From Colias croceus (taxonomy: Eukaryota; Arthropoda; Insecta; Lepidoptera; Pieridae), in the NCBI RefSeq assembly GCF_905220415.1, contig NC_059548.1, forward strand, positions 3,784,501-3,848,500: a stretch of 64,000 nt of DNA, read 5' to 3'. The notes beneath the pieces were generated by a model that was not told where the DNA came from, did not search any database, and saw nothing but the letters and a program-made list of their open reading frames with translations. The position numbers and the translations under genes were made by a program. Shown in pieces: positions 1 to 13,437 of the stretch. Position 1 is the first letter of the stretch. The number at the start of each line of letters is the position of its first letter.

Positions 1-583
1 TTTATTTTTTCTTGCGGTTTCTCTGTATGGTTTGTTTAGTATTATTTTCTATATTTTCTTGTATGTTATGAATGTCAGCGCACATTGCCCCGTCATTATC
101 TGCAATTTTTTAAACTCGTTTTCTGTTTAAAAGATTACATGATTTTTTAAACATCCAGCGTGAATTTGTACACACACTATTACCAAGATGCAAAGATCGT
201 TGTAGAAGAATCGTCGCCTTACTCCATGACGTTACGGTATTGCCATGACGCGATCTTGAAATTTTACTCTAAACGCGCCTAAAGATGTTTCACTCATATT
301 AATATTACGCAAATTAAATCATTTCGACCTTCGACGAAGCCTTCTTCCATTACAGTTTACACCATTTATGGTAATTATTTTTGCATGCTTGTATTGGCTA
401 AACATGTTTGTGCTTTATTAATATAATTGTATCACCATTGAATACCATGTTTAAAGCAAAATGATGATTTTATTTATTTATTTATTTACACTGAAATTAA
501 AACTAAACTAAACACTCATAAAGAAAGAATAAATAAATGTGAATATGTAAAATTATATATTATTTTTAACTGTATGAGCAATA
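1..583. other. AT-rich stretch, no gene seen
   Basis: No open frame of useful length and no recognised repeat. It contains only a short TTTA tandem tract near 470-485. Confidence 0.6.
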
Positions 584-1292
584 TTTTTATTACAATTTTC
601 TTTTATTTTACGTATAATAACAGTTTTGAATAAAGAAATCATGCAATCGAAGTAATCCGCCCTAGCGATACTAGCGCGAGTGAGTGTGATGTCAGAGACG
701 CTTCGAATCTACAGATGTTTCGTCCTAAAATATGTAAACTTCAATAATCTATATCTCAGTCATTTATTGATGGATTTCAAAATTTTTTTCAGCCACTGAT
801 TAGTTTTGATCTATTTTTTAAGACTAGTAAGGTGAATATACTATTTTCTTTTTTTTTAAACTTTTCCATTTTTCCATACAAACAAAATTTATGTCATTGA
901 AAAAAAAATTAAATACAAATAAATTCAGTATTTTCTGATTTTTTCCTTTGTACACTCACTATTACCTAGTTGATTACAAAATTTGAACTTTCTAGGTCAT
1001 CTGGAAGTAGGTTAGGTTTTGTATATGTCTATAAGTCAGTCAGTCTTAAAAATTGCGATTTTTGGATATTAATATCTACGCAACTGTTTAATCTGTATTT
1101 ATGAAATTTAAGGTTCTTGTTTATCTTGAGGTCCTCTTGATATGTACCAAATTTGGTTTATATAACTTAAATAGTTTTCGAGTTATAAGGGGGTGAAAAG
1201 TGGCTTGAAATGGTTCGTGTAAATATACACACGGCTGCTGCTCGCCAGTTCTCTTCGCTTGAACTCGGCTTGACACGCTGCCGCGTGTCTAG
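584..1292 (+). repeat. ~0.7 kb repeat, left arm of a long inverted pair
   Basis: This ~709-bp segment reappears in reverse complement at 4517-5217. The inner end carries a small hairpin, GACACGC-TGCC-GCGTGTC, running directly into TAG. The two arms differ by scattered substitutions and an ~8-bp indel near 660, so I judge them about 95% identical by eye. There is no coding capacity. It may be a non-autonomous transposon copied twice in opposite orientation, or the long terminal inverted repeat of one 4.6-kb element. I could not assign a superfamily or a target duplication. Confidence 0.8.
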
Positions 1293-4200
1293 ATAGCCAC
1301 GGCACCGTCTTTACTCTTTAAAGGAGGTGAATTACAAAAAAAAAAAAGGTTTTCTAACAATTTTATGAAACTAATCTATTTGTATTTAAAAGGTGTTTTC
1401 AGCAAAATGTTCACTCAAACTGTCACCGAACTCTATTATAACTACATAAATAGGTATAAGTAATTCCATTTCATTGTTCCATATATCATTATCTACAACA
1501 ATTATGTTACCTTTCGTCTTGTTTAGGAATGTATAATAAATACATATAACCAATATATTACTGTATATATAGAATATATATATTAGATAGATTATTGTAG
1601 AGTCGTTGCTACCCTGCTGAAAATATTTCTATCAATTACTCTTGAATATTTTATAAATTTAAATTCGATATAGCATATCATATAACCTTTATACTAACAA
1701 TTAAATCGTAAATGTAAATAAATCATAAAGACGCAAAACGAGATGAATGGAGTGGCCGGCACGACCGCGACGTGGTGGTCGCCATTATCTGTTAACTGAT
1801 AATAAATGATAAGAATAGGCGCGTATATGCGTGTTCTATTAATTTCCGGAATCACCGAACAAGACACTACAATATAATATTTTTGAGAAAAAGCTTGTGA
1901 AGTAAATTTTTACATGCTGGTTTGGTGAAATATAAGTTTGTAAATATTTATTTTTGTAATTATCTAAGTTAGTCAGCGTGTTCAAAGCTCGAATAATCAA
2001 TGTAAATTAGTTAGAATGTATACTCAATACTCTTAAAACAAACATATCAATTAATAATAACTAAAAGTATCAGAATGTTCCCCAAGGCGCATCTCATAGC
2101 GGTTGCTGTTTTAATAAACTAAGACCACACAATGCACCGGGTATTTTCGTTCATCGTACCTCGTACATCGTACTTAGCTTTATTCTTCGCGATCATTTGT
2201 TTCACAAACAATACGGACAGTAATAAAATAAATAATTTACGTTATTGCACTCACAAGAAAGCGAAGATAAACAATTCACATTATTTGAATATTGTAACTC
2301 GAAAAGATATTCCAGAATATTTTTGATTTATTACCTTCAATTATTCTAAACCAATTGATTTTTTATGGGCACTCAATAATTACAGACAAAAGCAAATATT
2401 TTAATTAGGCGTACAATGTATTAAATAGCATAACGCAGTATAACAAAGGAAATTGTATGCACGATTAGACTTCCTTGAATAAAACTTGTACACGTGTAGA
2501 CTAATTGTTACTTTTTCACTAGGATTACTAAGATTAAGTGTCTAAGTATTATATAGAAAAATAAAATAAAAAAGTAGGTAATAAAAAGCTAAAAAATATT
2601 CACGGAATTCCGAAAATCAAAGATTATTCACCTAGATTATTCACAAGTAAATAACTGTCATACAGAAAAATAAAATTCTTAATGGTCAAAAATTGAATCT
2701 TCAGCTTCAGCACATTCTTATAAAATAATCACATTCGCTTTTTGAAATAACCTATTTAATTTAAAATAAAGAACGAACTCAATTTCACTCCGAAAAGAAA
2801 AAAAATGTAGAGACAACATGAAATTCAACTACATAATATCTATTCACCATCAATTAACATGGCTAAAAGCGATGAAAGAAGTATACTGATATAAAATACT
2901 TTTTAACCGACCTTGTCATAAGTAACGTACCTTTTGACGTTCAGTGTATCGCTGAAAAATCTGCAGTGTGCAGTTAAAAAATCGGATCAAAAAAATAGGC
3001 TTGCCTATGACTATTTGAACAATATATCACTCCATTAATCACTACACTGTCAGTACCTATTCGCTAGACGCAAACTTGCGTTTATGTGTGTGTCAAATAA
3101 ATAGACTGTGATGAAAAAATTAGCACATTAAATACGAAGTTGCTAAATAAACAATATTAATTTAATATCAGATTCGGCATGGCACGTATTTGTCTTCTAA
3201 TTTATAAAAAAACGTGTCGCACGTGATTCTTAATAAATAACCGATCAGGTTTTTATAATTCAACTCTTCTTTTTGCTCTGAAATCAAAGTGTTCATACAA
3301 ATTAAGTCTTATCAAGTAATAAGTAAGTAATCAATCTGTTAGTCACAATACAGTTTCATCCTTCACTTTACTTGACTATTTTTTATTAATTAGGTACTAA
3401 CAAATACTTCATTGGAATGTTTGTTCATAAAATCATGAGCTACATGGTCATACGACTTGCTAAATATATTAATATTGTTATTGGTTAAATACGGGAATTT
3501 TGTTGTGAACATTGCGTCATGAATCATATTATTTTATCTGTGCTGCGTATTGTTGGGTCACAAGCTCATTGCTAATTGCGAAGTTTTATTTTATAATGGA
3601 CAACTAATTTAATTAGTAGTTATGTTTGCAATTCCTGGACATAAAAAGGGAATATGAAATTTTTACTGTAGTGAACTAATATTACAGTACTTCTTTGTGT
3701 AAAATTAAGGGTAGTCAAAAATGGATTTTATATGAATTCAATTGCAATAACAGTAATTTCCAATACTTAATATATAAGATAGGACAAAATACAAATATAA
3801 TTAATACAACTTCGAACTTATTATGTACACGAAGTGCATAGGTGTTAGATACATTCAAGATTCTGTCGATAAATTTAGCTATGATCAATATTTTTAATTC
3901 ATAACACATTCCTCTTAATTAGATGATAGTGATTTATCTATCTAATTGCTGCTTGTTAAAATCAGACCAGACCACTCATCTAAATTAAACTAGGTCACTA
4001 TGAAACCGCGACACCGTTATTCGTCATTAAAATATATCTTCATGTGATTTTTTCTATATTTTAATTAGGTTAGCAAAAGGTATTGAAATTCTTTTTCAAA
4101 TGTGGACTGAGTGGACAAAAATATTCCATTGCGTTTTATCTAATTATTGCCAGAGATCCTTTCATGATCTCTTTGCCTCTTTTTGATACACAATACCAAT

Positions 4201-4516
4201 TATGAAAGTATAATATTTTATAATTTATTTTAACTCTCACACCTCTCTTACCTCTAAAAGGCCATTATAAGAATCGCAATGTCTCTAATGTTTCAATTTC
4301 CCATGTAATGTGCGACGGTAATCACTTAACATCAAGTACACCGAGTACTGACTGCTACATTACAGTGTTGTCTATAATTTACAATATGCATGAATGTTAA
4401 TAAGAATGTATGTATTATAAATAATGACTAGAAATACTACGCAACAATTGATTATGATAACTAATTGCAAAAAAAAATATTATCAAATTTTATGAACGTT
4501 TTGGCTACATTTTGAT
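1293..4516. other. AT-rich spacer between the inverted arms
   Basis: About 3.2 kb with no convincing gene. The short frames at 2132-2326 (+) and 3715-3909 (-) have low-complexity, AT-driven composition and resemble no family I know. If the two flanking arms are the ends of a single element, this is its interior, but I see no transposase. Confidence 0.5.
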
Positions 4517-5217
4517 CTAGACACGCGGCAGCGTGTCAAGCCGAGTTCAAGCGAAGAGAACTGGCGAGCAGCAGCCGTGTGTATATTTACACGAACCATT
4601 TCGAGCCACTTTTCACCCCCTTATAACTCGAAAACTATTTAAGTTAAATAAACCAAATTTGGTACATATCAAGAGGACCTCAAGATAAACAAGAACCTTA
4701 AATTTCATAAATACAGATTAAACAGTTGCGTAGATATTAATATCCAAAAATCGCAATTTTTAAGACTGACTGACTTATAGACATATACAAAACCTAACCC
4801 ACTTCCAGATGACCTAGAAAGTTCAAATTTTGTAATCAGCTAGGTAATAGTGAGTGTACAAAGGAAAAAATCAGAAAATACTGAATTTATTTGTATTTAA
4901 TTTTTTTTTCAATTACATTAATTTTGTTTGTATGGAAAAATGGAAAAGTTTAAAAAAATAGAAAATAGTATATTCACCTTACTAGTCTTAAAAAATAGAT
5001 CAAAACTAGTCAGTGGCCGAAAAAAATTTTGAAATCCATCAATAAATGACTGAGATATAGATTATTGAAGTTTACATATTTTAGCGCGAAACATCTGTAG
5101 ATTCGATGCGCCTCTGACATCACACTCACTCGCGCTAGTATCGGATTACTTCGATTGCATGATTTCTTTATTCAAAACTATTATTAAACGTAAAATAAAA
5201 GAAAATTGTAATAAAAA
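4517..5217 (-). repeat. ~0.7 kb repeat, right arm of the inverted pair
   Basis: Reverse-complement copy of 584-1292. The matching part starts at CTAG with the hairpin ACACGC-GGCA-GCGTGT and runs to GAAAATTGTAATAAAAA. It lacks the ~8 bp present in the left copy next to ATACTAGCGCG. Confidence 0.8.
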
Positions 5218-5277
5218 AAAGATTGAAAATTGTAAATCAAATTTGCAGAGTAATTTTCTGTACAAAAAGTAATGATA

Positions 5278-5892
5278 TCCCACCAAAAACATAAATGTAA
5301 AAATTGGAGCCGAGTTCAATCGTTGACTTAATTTGCCAAAAAAGAAATGAGATCTAATTAATGTGTGCCAAGTTCTGCAGACAGTCCAGAAATTTATTTA
5401 TAAAGATGTATTAAGTTCTTAGGTTGACTGAAAACTCAATTGTTTTATTTTCCCTTAGAGAACAATGTTTATTCCAAAATATAACTTTTTTTATTTGAAT
5501 AATATAATTATTTTCACAAAGCAAACAACTAATGACCTATTGAACCCCATAATTTGATGAGGCTAGTTTTACATACTGTTTATATTTTGTGAAGTTCTAA
5601 AAACTAGCCTCATCAAATTATGGGGTTCAATAGGTCATTAGTTGTTTGCTTTGTGCAAATAATTATATTATTCAAATTAAAAAAGTTATATTTTTGAATA
5701 AACATTGTTCACTAAGGGAAAATAAAACAATTGAGTTTTCAGTCAACCTAAGAACTTAATACATCTTTATGAATAAATTTCTGGACTGTCTGCAGAACTT
5801 GGCACACATTAATTAGATCTCATTTCTTTTTTGGCAAATTAAGTCAACGATTGAACTCGGCTCCAATTTTTACATTTATGTTTTTGGTGGGA
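5278..5892. mobile_element. 615-bp fold-back (hairpin) MITE with TCCCACC...GGTGGGA ends
   Basis: Two ~293-bp arms (5278-5570 and 5600-5892) are reverse complements over their whole length, with only a few differences, around a ~29-bp loop. The ends are TCCCACCAAAAACAT and ATGTTTTTGGTGGGA. The flanks fit a TA or AT dinucleotide duplication but do not settle which. No coding sequence is present. A transcript would form a ~290-bp duplex. A second element with the same ends lies at 22183-22607. The superfamily is unassigned. Confidence 0.85.
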
Positions 5893-8800
5893 TAATATTT
5901 TATCCAATCATAATGTGCAGAATAACAGTGTCAGTACCTCCTTATGAGGATCAGAAGGAAATAGCAGTATGCTAAATATAACAATTATAACCACGCAAAG
6001 TACTGTCGAGGCAAAATAAATTATTATTTATTATACAACAAGGAAAATAATTATTTCAATTTAATAAGAACTATTTTTATGATGCAATCTCAAAGTTTAT
6101 GATACAATTTCGTTATTTGTACCCTAAGTTTGTACCGATCTAGATTTTCATATCGTCCATAATAATTATTTTTAGATAGATCAAAACATTTATTAATATA
6201 CTTACTCTTTAATATAACTAAACAGACTTATATACTAAAATATACAAAAATAAAAGCAAGGAGCAGTTTAGTTAGTGTATTTGGCGGCCTTGTCACTTTA
6301 GTAGTGATCTCTTCCAGGCAACCAGGGCAGAAGGTAATCAGTTCCATTAAGTTACAAATAAATATACTAATATAATTAAACATAAGAAATAAATATTATT
6401 GGTTCAAAACATCCAAATGTTTTACCATAAATAATAAATCACCATGCTACAACGTATTATTAATATTATGGTAGAGTCATTTGACTCTACCATAATAATT
6501 AACGAATCATACTATGGTAAGTTGGATTACGAGCTTATTTTCTTATTATAAATTAATTTATAACAAGGTACCTACCATGTAGGCAGTTACAAATTTGTTC
6601 CTTTATTAAATAATAATTAATTTATCCGTTGTTTATTACTTCATTTACATACATACAGATACATATATACAGAACACTCTTTGACGATCTTTTAAATAAA
6701 ATAAATAAGAACTAATTTTAATACCTTTGTATGTATAAAATTTAAACACTTAATCTATGTAGAACCATCAGTAACACCCAACTTATCATTGAATCATTTC
6801 TTTAAAACGTGTCCCCTTATTGACTAAGTCATGTCATGGCAAGGACAAGGAAACTTATTCACGTGTTAATTTTATTAATAGCCTTTTGAACTGGGTAGAT
6901 AAGCTTATATGTTTTTAAATGCATATAAATAATTAAATAAATACAATAATACCTATATGGTTTGCCTCTTTTAATCATTCAATAAACAAATAATAATAAT
7001 CTATTAAGTAGGCGGGCTATTTCAAAAATTGCCTTTTAGGTGATTGCAAAAATATTTGTTGAAATTAAATATTGAAATCATGTTTGATATAGGTAGTACC
7101 TTTAAAAAATGATTTCAATATTTATTTCAGCTTTATACTTTAATATGGTATTGGTATAATATAGGTAAAACAATGCTGACAATTAACATCTTCGAAGCAA
7201 AAATTCAATCCAAAAATTTGAAAAAAATAATTGTGATTGTGAGAACATTAGATAATAATCATTAAAAGCTGTGTTTTAATTCTTAGTGTTTTATTTAGTA
7301 ACTAAATTTAATGTTCACTTTTACATTAAATCGAATATTATACATTCTCCGAATATCAAACGATTCCATTATAACGTCTAATATTATTCTGTCCACGTTC
7401 GTATATCATCACGAAGGTATCTTATCTTCCCTAAGTCTAGTCACGCTACAGATATTCTATGACAACACCCTTGATTAATAAGTCATCGAAATAAAATTCC
7501 ATGATAAACTAGTATACGAACAATGCTTGCATAAAACGAGAAGTTAACTCAAGGTTGATAACAACTCTTTGTACGCTAGTTAGGCAGAATGTCGAGGTCT
7601 TATGAATTAACGTATATTGCTATTCGTAAAATTTACAACTATGTAGTTACATATTATTATGATGTATCTTTTCCCGCTGCTACGCGGGACACTCTAAATA
7701 TACCAGACCACGTGGTCTTTTATTTAATGTGGGGACACTCGGATCACAAGACACAAACCCGAATGGGGTCAAGTGCCTCACGTCTAGACGATACCCTATG
7801 TGACTCAATTCAGGTACCGTGGTATTATAAAAATGTCAAGATTTATTTCATGGAAACAGATTAAACATTTATTTTTCATTGAAACTCTACATAAAACTCT
7901 ATCATATATTCACTGCATACAATTCTGTCCCTTCCGCCGATTCGCACACTATTGTCAAAGAGAAAGTTGTGATACATAACAGATTTTAATAGTGAATAAC
8001 AACAATAAACTGTACAATAATTGTATGCTATTTGACGTGGCATATAAATTATTATCAACATTTGCAGTGAAAAACCCTATTCTACGGAATTGTGCAATCT
8101 GTTGCCAATGACAGAAAAATAAATAAAACGAACTTACATTTTCATGAATTTCCTCTTGAAATGTAGATGATGGCTTTTAGTGTAAGCAACACGAATGGGC
8201 TACATTTGAATGGGAACACTTTAGGGCTTTCGTGCGAACTACAATGAGCCCTGTAGAGACACGACCGCTCGGAATTACATCGAATTGACGAGTATGAGTA
8301 GAGTGTGACGCACAGTCGCGCACGCATTATAATTTTCGTCACAAGCGCGCCACTTGAAAACCATTGTATGTATCTTCAGATTTTTATGTTTTAACAAATT
8401 GGCGTGAAAATACAATGTAAATTAAAATTAATACATAGTTTTTAAATTGGTAGTGTATTTTTCAAAAAAAAAATACATTTTGAAGGTAATAAAAATACAA
8501 GACTGTTGAAATATTTATATTATTTAATAATTATCATTATGTAAAAATAAATTAATATAAATAATAATGACCCCCTAAAGCGTTTTCTAACTTTTACTGT
8601 ACAGCGCCATCCAACGTATTCAGCTCGAACTGCGTACAACTGATGTAGAGTTTATAAAATTGACTCTCCTTTCTTCAACAATTGTGTAGTACAATTGTGA
8701 GCATGTTTTACTAGATGTCACTTTAATTAAATTATTTGTTTCTACTGTAAATTTACATTCGATTTTTTACGTTCATTATCTCATTCACATTACACATAGG

Positions 8801-9547
8801 TACGTTATAAAATTAAATTCCCTCAAAGATGGTTTCTACTTTTTATGTATAAAATGAATCTCACGGTCGCTTCCTCGTCTAGCTGGTAAAGTCGTTATGA
8901 TTTTAATTATGCTTTGATGAATATTTTAACATTTAAATACATTTATTTTAAATAATATCAACAGCATTTACCCACTTTTTGATACTGTGGCTTAATGTTG
9001 AAATAAAATAAATTTTTCCCGTATTTTAAACGTAATATACCATCCTAGTTATAAATTACCGGTTTAACCTTTGGAAATTTCATTTTTACCGCTCAACTAC
9101 AATTTTTACTACCCCTGAAGTCATTGTCGGCGGTTGGTGTTAGATCTAAGTATGTATATTCTATCTATGAAGTAGATACATAATACAATGAACTGACTAA
9201 ACTCTATCGGTCATGGGTAAGGTATTATATTTATGCATAGTATAATATTCATATTGATATTATTTATATTCACTTATGAAAGGTATGTATTCTCTTTCCG
9301 TATCTGGTCCGCTGGTCTTAAATATACTTTAATGAAATAAAACATAACTAATCATTATCCTAACTAATTGATTCTCTCCTAAAACAAACTAACCTGTTTA
9401 GTTTCGAGTATTTACGAGTTACGAGTCAATCAAACATTATAAAGATAATATGTTTTAATTAATTAAATATAAGATAAGAAAACATCTTCTGTATTTTCTA
9501 AGATATTTAAACTTGTATCATTTTTATTAAAAACAATAAAAAAATAG
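5893..9547. other. AT-rich intergenic or intronic DNA
   Basis: No recognised gene. A 91-codon frame at 7589-7864 (+) has no family resemblance; the part around 7720-7830 is less AT-rich than its surroundings and could belong to an old repeat. A segment around 8140-8350 is locally GC-richer, without splice or coding signals that I can defend. Confidence 0.5.
6465..6496. repeat. Perfect 15-bp hairpin with TT loop
   Basis: ATTATGGTAGAGTCA is followed by TT and then its exact reverse complement TGACTCTACCATAAT. The flanking bases continue an imperfect stem in AT-rich DNA. The function is unknown. It could be a solo MITE hairpin. Confidence 0.7.
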
Positions 9548-9771
9548 CAGCGCTTCGCGGTTTCACTCGCGTGACTCCACTCCTGTTCACTGTTGTACAC
9601 GAGTAGTTTTCTATTCATGTGCCTGTTGGTCTTAGCGTAATGATAGCCTATAGCCTTCCTCGATAAATGACAATGAGCTATCTTAACACCGAAAGAACTT
9701 TTCAAATTGGACCAGTAGTAGAGATTAGCGCATTCAAACAAACTCTTCAACTTTATAATATTAGTATAGTT
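9548..9771 (-). repeat. Degenerate copy of the CTAG-ended lepidopteran repeat
   Basis: It reads on the minus strand from TATACTAATATTATAAAG through GAGTTTG and the 'accgaaagaacttttcaaattggaccagtag' type of core, to a decayed GC-rich 3' end (GCGAGTGAAACCGCGAAGCG). The same core occurs at 39920-40131, 54091-54238 and 58854-59022. The terminal CTAG is lost. The frame overlapping it is a by-product of the repeat. Confidence 0.7.
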
Positions 9772-10017
9772 TTAGGTAGATACTTTTATTGCTTCACTCT
9801 TCCAACACATTTATTTATTGGAAGCTTGTATATAATATAATATCCGGTGGGTATACATCGAACTTGACCTACATGTCGTAGCGAAGTTGGATTTTAAATA
9901 CTTAATAACAAAAAATCAATAAATCGACCTATGCTACTAAAATAAAGAATAGGTAGGTAACAAGACAGCCCCAATACGCTCTACATTTTCATTTTTCACA
10001 TAGCCATTTATTTTTGA

Positions 10018-10258
10018 CTAGGATTCCGCCCGCGGCTTCGCCCGCGCAGTCAAAGAAAAACCCGGATAGTTCCCGTTCCCGTGGGATTTTCGGGATTGCG
10101 TCATTTTCCCGGGATAAAAAGCCTATGTCCTTTCTCGGGTATCAAAATATCTCCATACCAAATTTCATGAAAATTGGTTCAGTAGTTTAGGCGTGATTGA
10201 GTAACAGACACACAGACAGAGTTACTTTCGCATTTATAATACATGATATTAGTATGGA
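10018..10258 (-). mobile_element. CTAG-ended Helitron-like non-autonomous repeat
   Basis: On the minus strand it begins A|TCCATACTAATATCATG and ends at a GC-rich hairpin (GCGCGGGCGAAGCCGCGGGC) followed by CCTAG|T. The 5'-TC, 3'-CTAG, 3' hairpin and insertion between A and T without target duplication match the rules for Helitrons. The internal segment has a degenerate CTGT-type tract and the phrase 'aaatttcatgaaaattggttcag'. It is one of many copies in this window and has no coding capacity. Confidence 0.7.
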
Positions 10259-11291
10259 TTCCATTATTAGACCCCATTCATCATTTATTCTATTTATATC
10301 ATATTCATTGAGACCTTTCCAATTAAGCCGAAATATGACTTTTGCTTTTAGATGAAAGGTCGAATATCCTGCTGAATTGTGGTGCGGTTGAGTGCTATGG
10401 TGCTACTTACATGAGCCTGATAAATTAATAATAGACCATCGTTGTCGGTAGATACTAAAAAAAATTACAAAGAATTTTGAATGGATTCAACCTATTGAAG
10501 TTGTTCGCAATTAAACAAGAAATGATACATTTCAAACGACATGCCCATACGACAGTACAATCAACCCAATTCTACGTTAAAATTGTATATCAATGCATCA
10601 CGTATAAATAGATACACAACGAACTTTTGTTTTCGTTACAACAAGAAGATATAACTAGGTAGATATTATTAGCCAAAACGAACTAAATATAAGTAGTACT
10701 TATTATATTATCTTTGCTGAATTGTTAAATATTTTCAAATTCTTTCTCACTTCCATATACAACCACATTAGGTACAATTTTAATCAAATATAAAATACGA
10801 GAGGCCGTTATAGAATTTAGCGTAGCCGTACCGATACTTATCGGTATGCATAATTTTTACATATTTTTCTAATAATACACATTTTATTATTAGAGCATTG
10901 CGTGATCGAACGTTTCAATAAGTAGGTTATGTTTATAGGTACGTTGAATAAAATCAAAAATATAGAAAGGTGTTTGAATAGGTACCTTTATTAAATAGAA
11001 AAAAAAAATGATAGCTGTTTCATACTTTTTCCTTGTGCATCTTGCAAGTGATTTAATATTCAATATCTACAATCTTACTAGCATTTAACTCTAGAAATAG
11101 AGGTTACCTACTTTGCTCCGGTGAGAAACAAAAGCAAGGCGTAATAATTTACTAATAAATCCTCGAAGTCACGACAAAAAATGATGATATTAGTTATATC
11201 GGCAAAATTAATTATTGGAACCAAATTTTTATAATAAAATGTGAAGCCTAGCAACAGATATCAGAGTACTTGTAACAGATAATATTACATA
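10259..11291. other. AT-rich stretch, no gene seen
   Basis: About 1 kb without an open frame, splice-flanked exon or repeat that I recognise. Confidence 0.55.
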
Positions 11292-11474
11292 CTAGCGGTC
11301 CGCCCCGGCTTCGCCCGTGGTACATATTTCGCAATAAAAGGTAGCCTATGTTCTTTCTCAGGGTCTAAAGATTGTCTGTGCCAAATTTCATTAAAATCGA
11401 TCCAGTAGTTTATGAGCCTATTCATTACAATCAAACAAACAAACAAAGTTTTCCTCTTTATAAATTAGTGTAGA
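11292..11474 (-). mobile_element. CTAG-ended Helitron-like repeat, 'GGTCCGCCCC' subtype
   Basis: On the minus strand it starts A|TCTACACTAATTTATAAAG and ends at GGGCGAAGCCGGGGCGGACCG plus CTAG|T. Its 3' ~40 bp is shared with 14162-14330, 17046-17214, 26636-26814 and 30189-31258. Confidence 0.7.
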
Positions 11475-13255
11475 TGAGCAGGATGATAATTTAATAAATA
11501 TATCTATCAGCTATCTACTTTAAACAGTCTAATTAATGCTCTAAGTAAACAGTATAGTCATTATTTTCTAAAAATAACAAAGCTTCACCCAACAACGTAC
11601 ATTTTCTACATTTTAGTTTAATCTCGTTCATGTATTTTACGTTCTGTCGCGGTTGTCTAGACAAAGTGATTATATATTGTATTGGAAAGGAGGACAAACA
11701 AGCAGACAGGTCACCGGACTGTAATTATAACATATATCGCTCACAAGTCACAGATTACAACCAAACAGGCCTAATACCTCAAATTTAATAAAATAATAAA
11801 TAATATTATTGTATCAAACATCCTTCTAACATTTTAAGTTTGTGTTGAGGTTATAACTGCAGGTATTCGATGTTTACATGTTTATTAAGATCGCGAAATA
11901 TGTTTTTGTAACGGACTTGAATATCAAATATCGAGTTTAGCGGGTGATTTAATTTAAAATGCTGATAGCCTCGCCTATACCTACCGGAAGAATAGACGCA
12001 CAGATAATACGACAAAATTGTGGATAGTCTAATCTTTTTATATAGGCAACATGAATTGGCCAATAAAATCAATTCACTTCTTATTACCAACATTTATTTA
12101 GAGAATTCTATAAATAGATGTCACCCACATCATAGCTATTAGCTTCAAAGTTCTTATGTGGGATCCGTGCTACTCAATTATAATGGGTAAAGAAATAAAT
12201 TGTTATTTATAAAATTGAATTAACGGAAATTGTATATGTACGAACGTGTTTTTGTATTAAAGGTTATTTTCAAATGCAATACTTAAAAAAACAAGCAACA
12301 TAATATGATATTATATATTATATACACTATACAGCTATAATAACTTGCACGCAGGCAAAAAATAATGAAGAAAACGATACATATGTACCTCTTATAAAAA
12401 TTGTATGGATATGGATATAGAGAAAACAATTACGAGCGATATCTATGCAATCTTGCAATATCAATGGATAAAAGATAAAAATGTTCAACTTTATCATTTA
12501 CGTTTTAATTCATTTCTCTCTTTTGGTATCTATATTTTATATCTTTACATAATGTATGATGATTCATGAGAGTATAAAGAAGCCAGCTTGAATAAATAAA
12601 TAAGCGATAGGATTTGGGTAAAAATGTTTTATTTTAATTACAAATTAGCATTTTGGAAATATCAACTCATTTTGTGACAGTCGCCATAAAAATATAACTA
12701 TTATTTTTCAAAATATACATATACTCACCTACTTATGAGGAGCATTAACACATCGAGCATTATTAGGTATTCAATCAATGCTCTTGACCTTTACAGTTAT
12801 CAAATAAATCGTCTCAAATGCACATTTATAACTTAATTATATTTTTAACATGACTACCTTATTACCTTATTTTAATTTTATGGTTGATCTTTGATGATCG
12901 GGATAAAATTGTTAAATTAAACACTAGCATTATTTTTAATAAGCTACCCTTTAAATAGCATTACATTAATGCTTATATCATAGATGGGAGGTACTGAATG
13001 AGATTCTTTTTACAATTTTACCACGGCATTTTAAAAATACATCGTATCACAAATGTCGTTATAAGAATGGTATGAAACTCACTTTAAAGCTTTGATATAG
13101 AAAGCTTCCTTCAACATTCCTAATTAGGAATTTTCGTCAAGTTTGCCTCCCTTTGTCTGGAAATTAATTTAAGTAAAGCATAGGGCATTAATAAAGTAAT
13201 TTAAGAGATTTTTCGTTACCTGATACCTGCTTTGATGGTGTAATTTATAAAAATA
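11475..13255. other. AT-rich stretch, no gene seen
   Basis: An 80-codon minus frame at 11851-12093 shows no recognisable domain. Nothing else can be supported. Confidence 0.55.
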
Positions 13256-13437
13256 CTAGCTTTCCGCCCGCGGCTTCGCCCGCGTTTTCAGAGAAAACCC
13301 CGGGATAAAACCTATCCTATCTCTCAAGTTGGATCGAACTGCACATGGTGTGCGAATTTTATTATAATCGGTTTAGTGGTTTAGGAGTCCATTGAGGACA
13401 AACATTGTGACACGAGATTTATATACATATATTAAGA
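13256..13437 (-). mobile_element. CTAG-ended Helitron-like repeat
   Basis: On the minus strand it begins A|TCTTAATATATGTATATAAATC and ends CGGGCGGAAAGCTAG|T. A sister copy in the opposite orientation lies at 48544-48722, sharing 'ctcgtgtcacaatgtttg' and 'gttcgatccaacttgagag'. Confidence 0.7.

Noticed and set aside
584..1292. Helitron identity for the 0.7-kb inverted repeats, suggested by hairpin plus CTAG
   Set aside because: The hairpin abuts CTAG directly, the base after CTAG is A rather than T, and no TC start was found. Left unclassified.
7589..7864. 91-codon plus-strand frame in a slightly GC-richer stretch
   Set aside because: No recognisable domain, no splice or codon-bias support, and part of it (7720-7830) looks repeat-derived.
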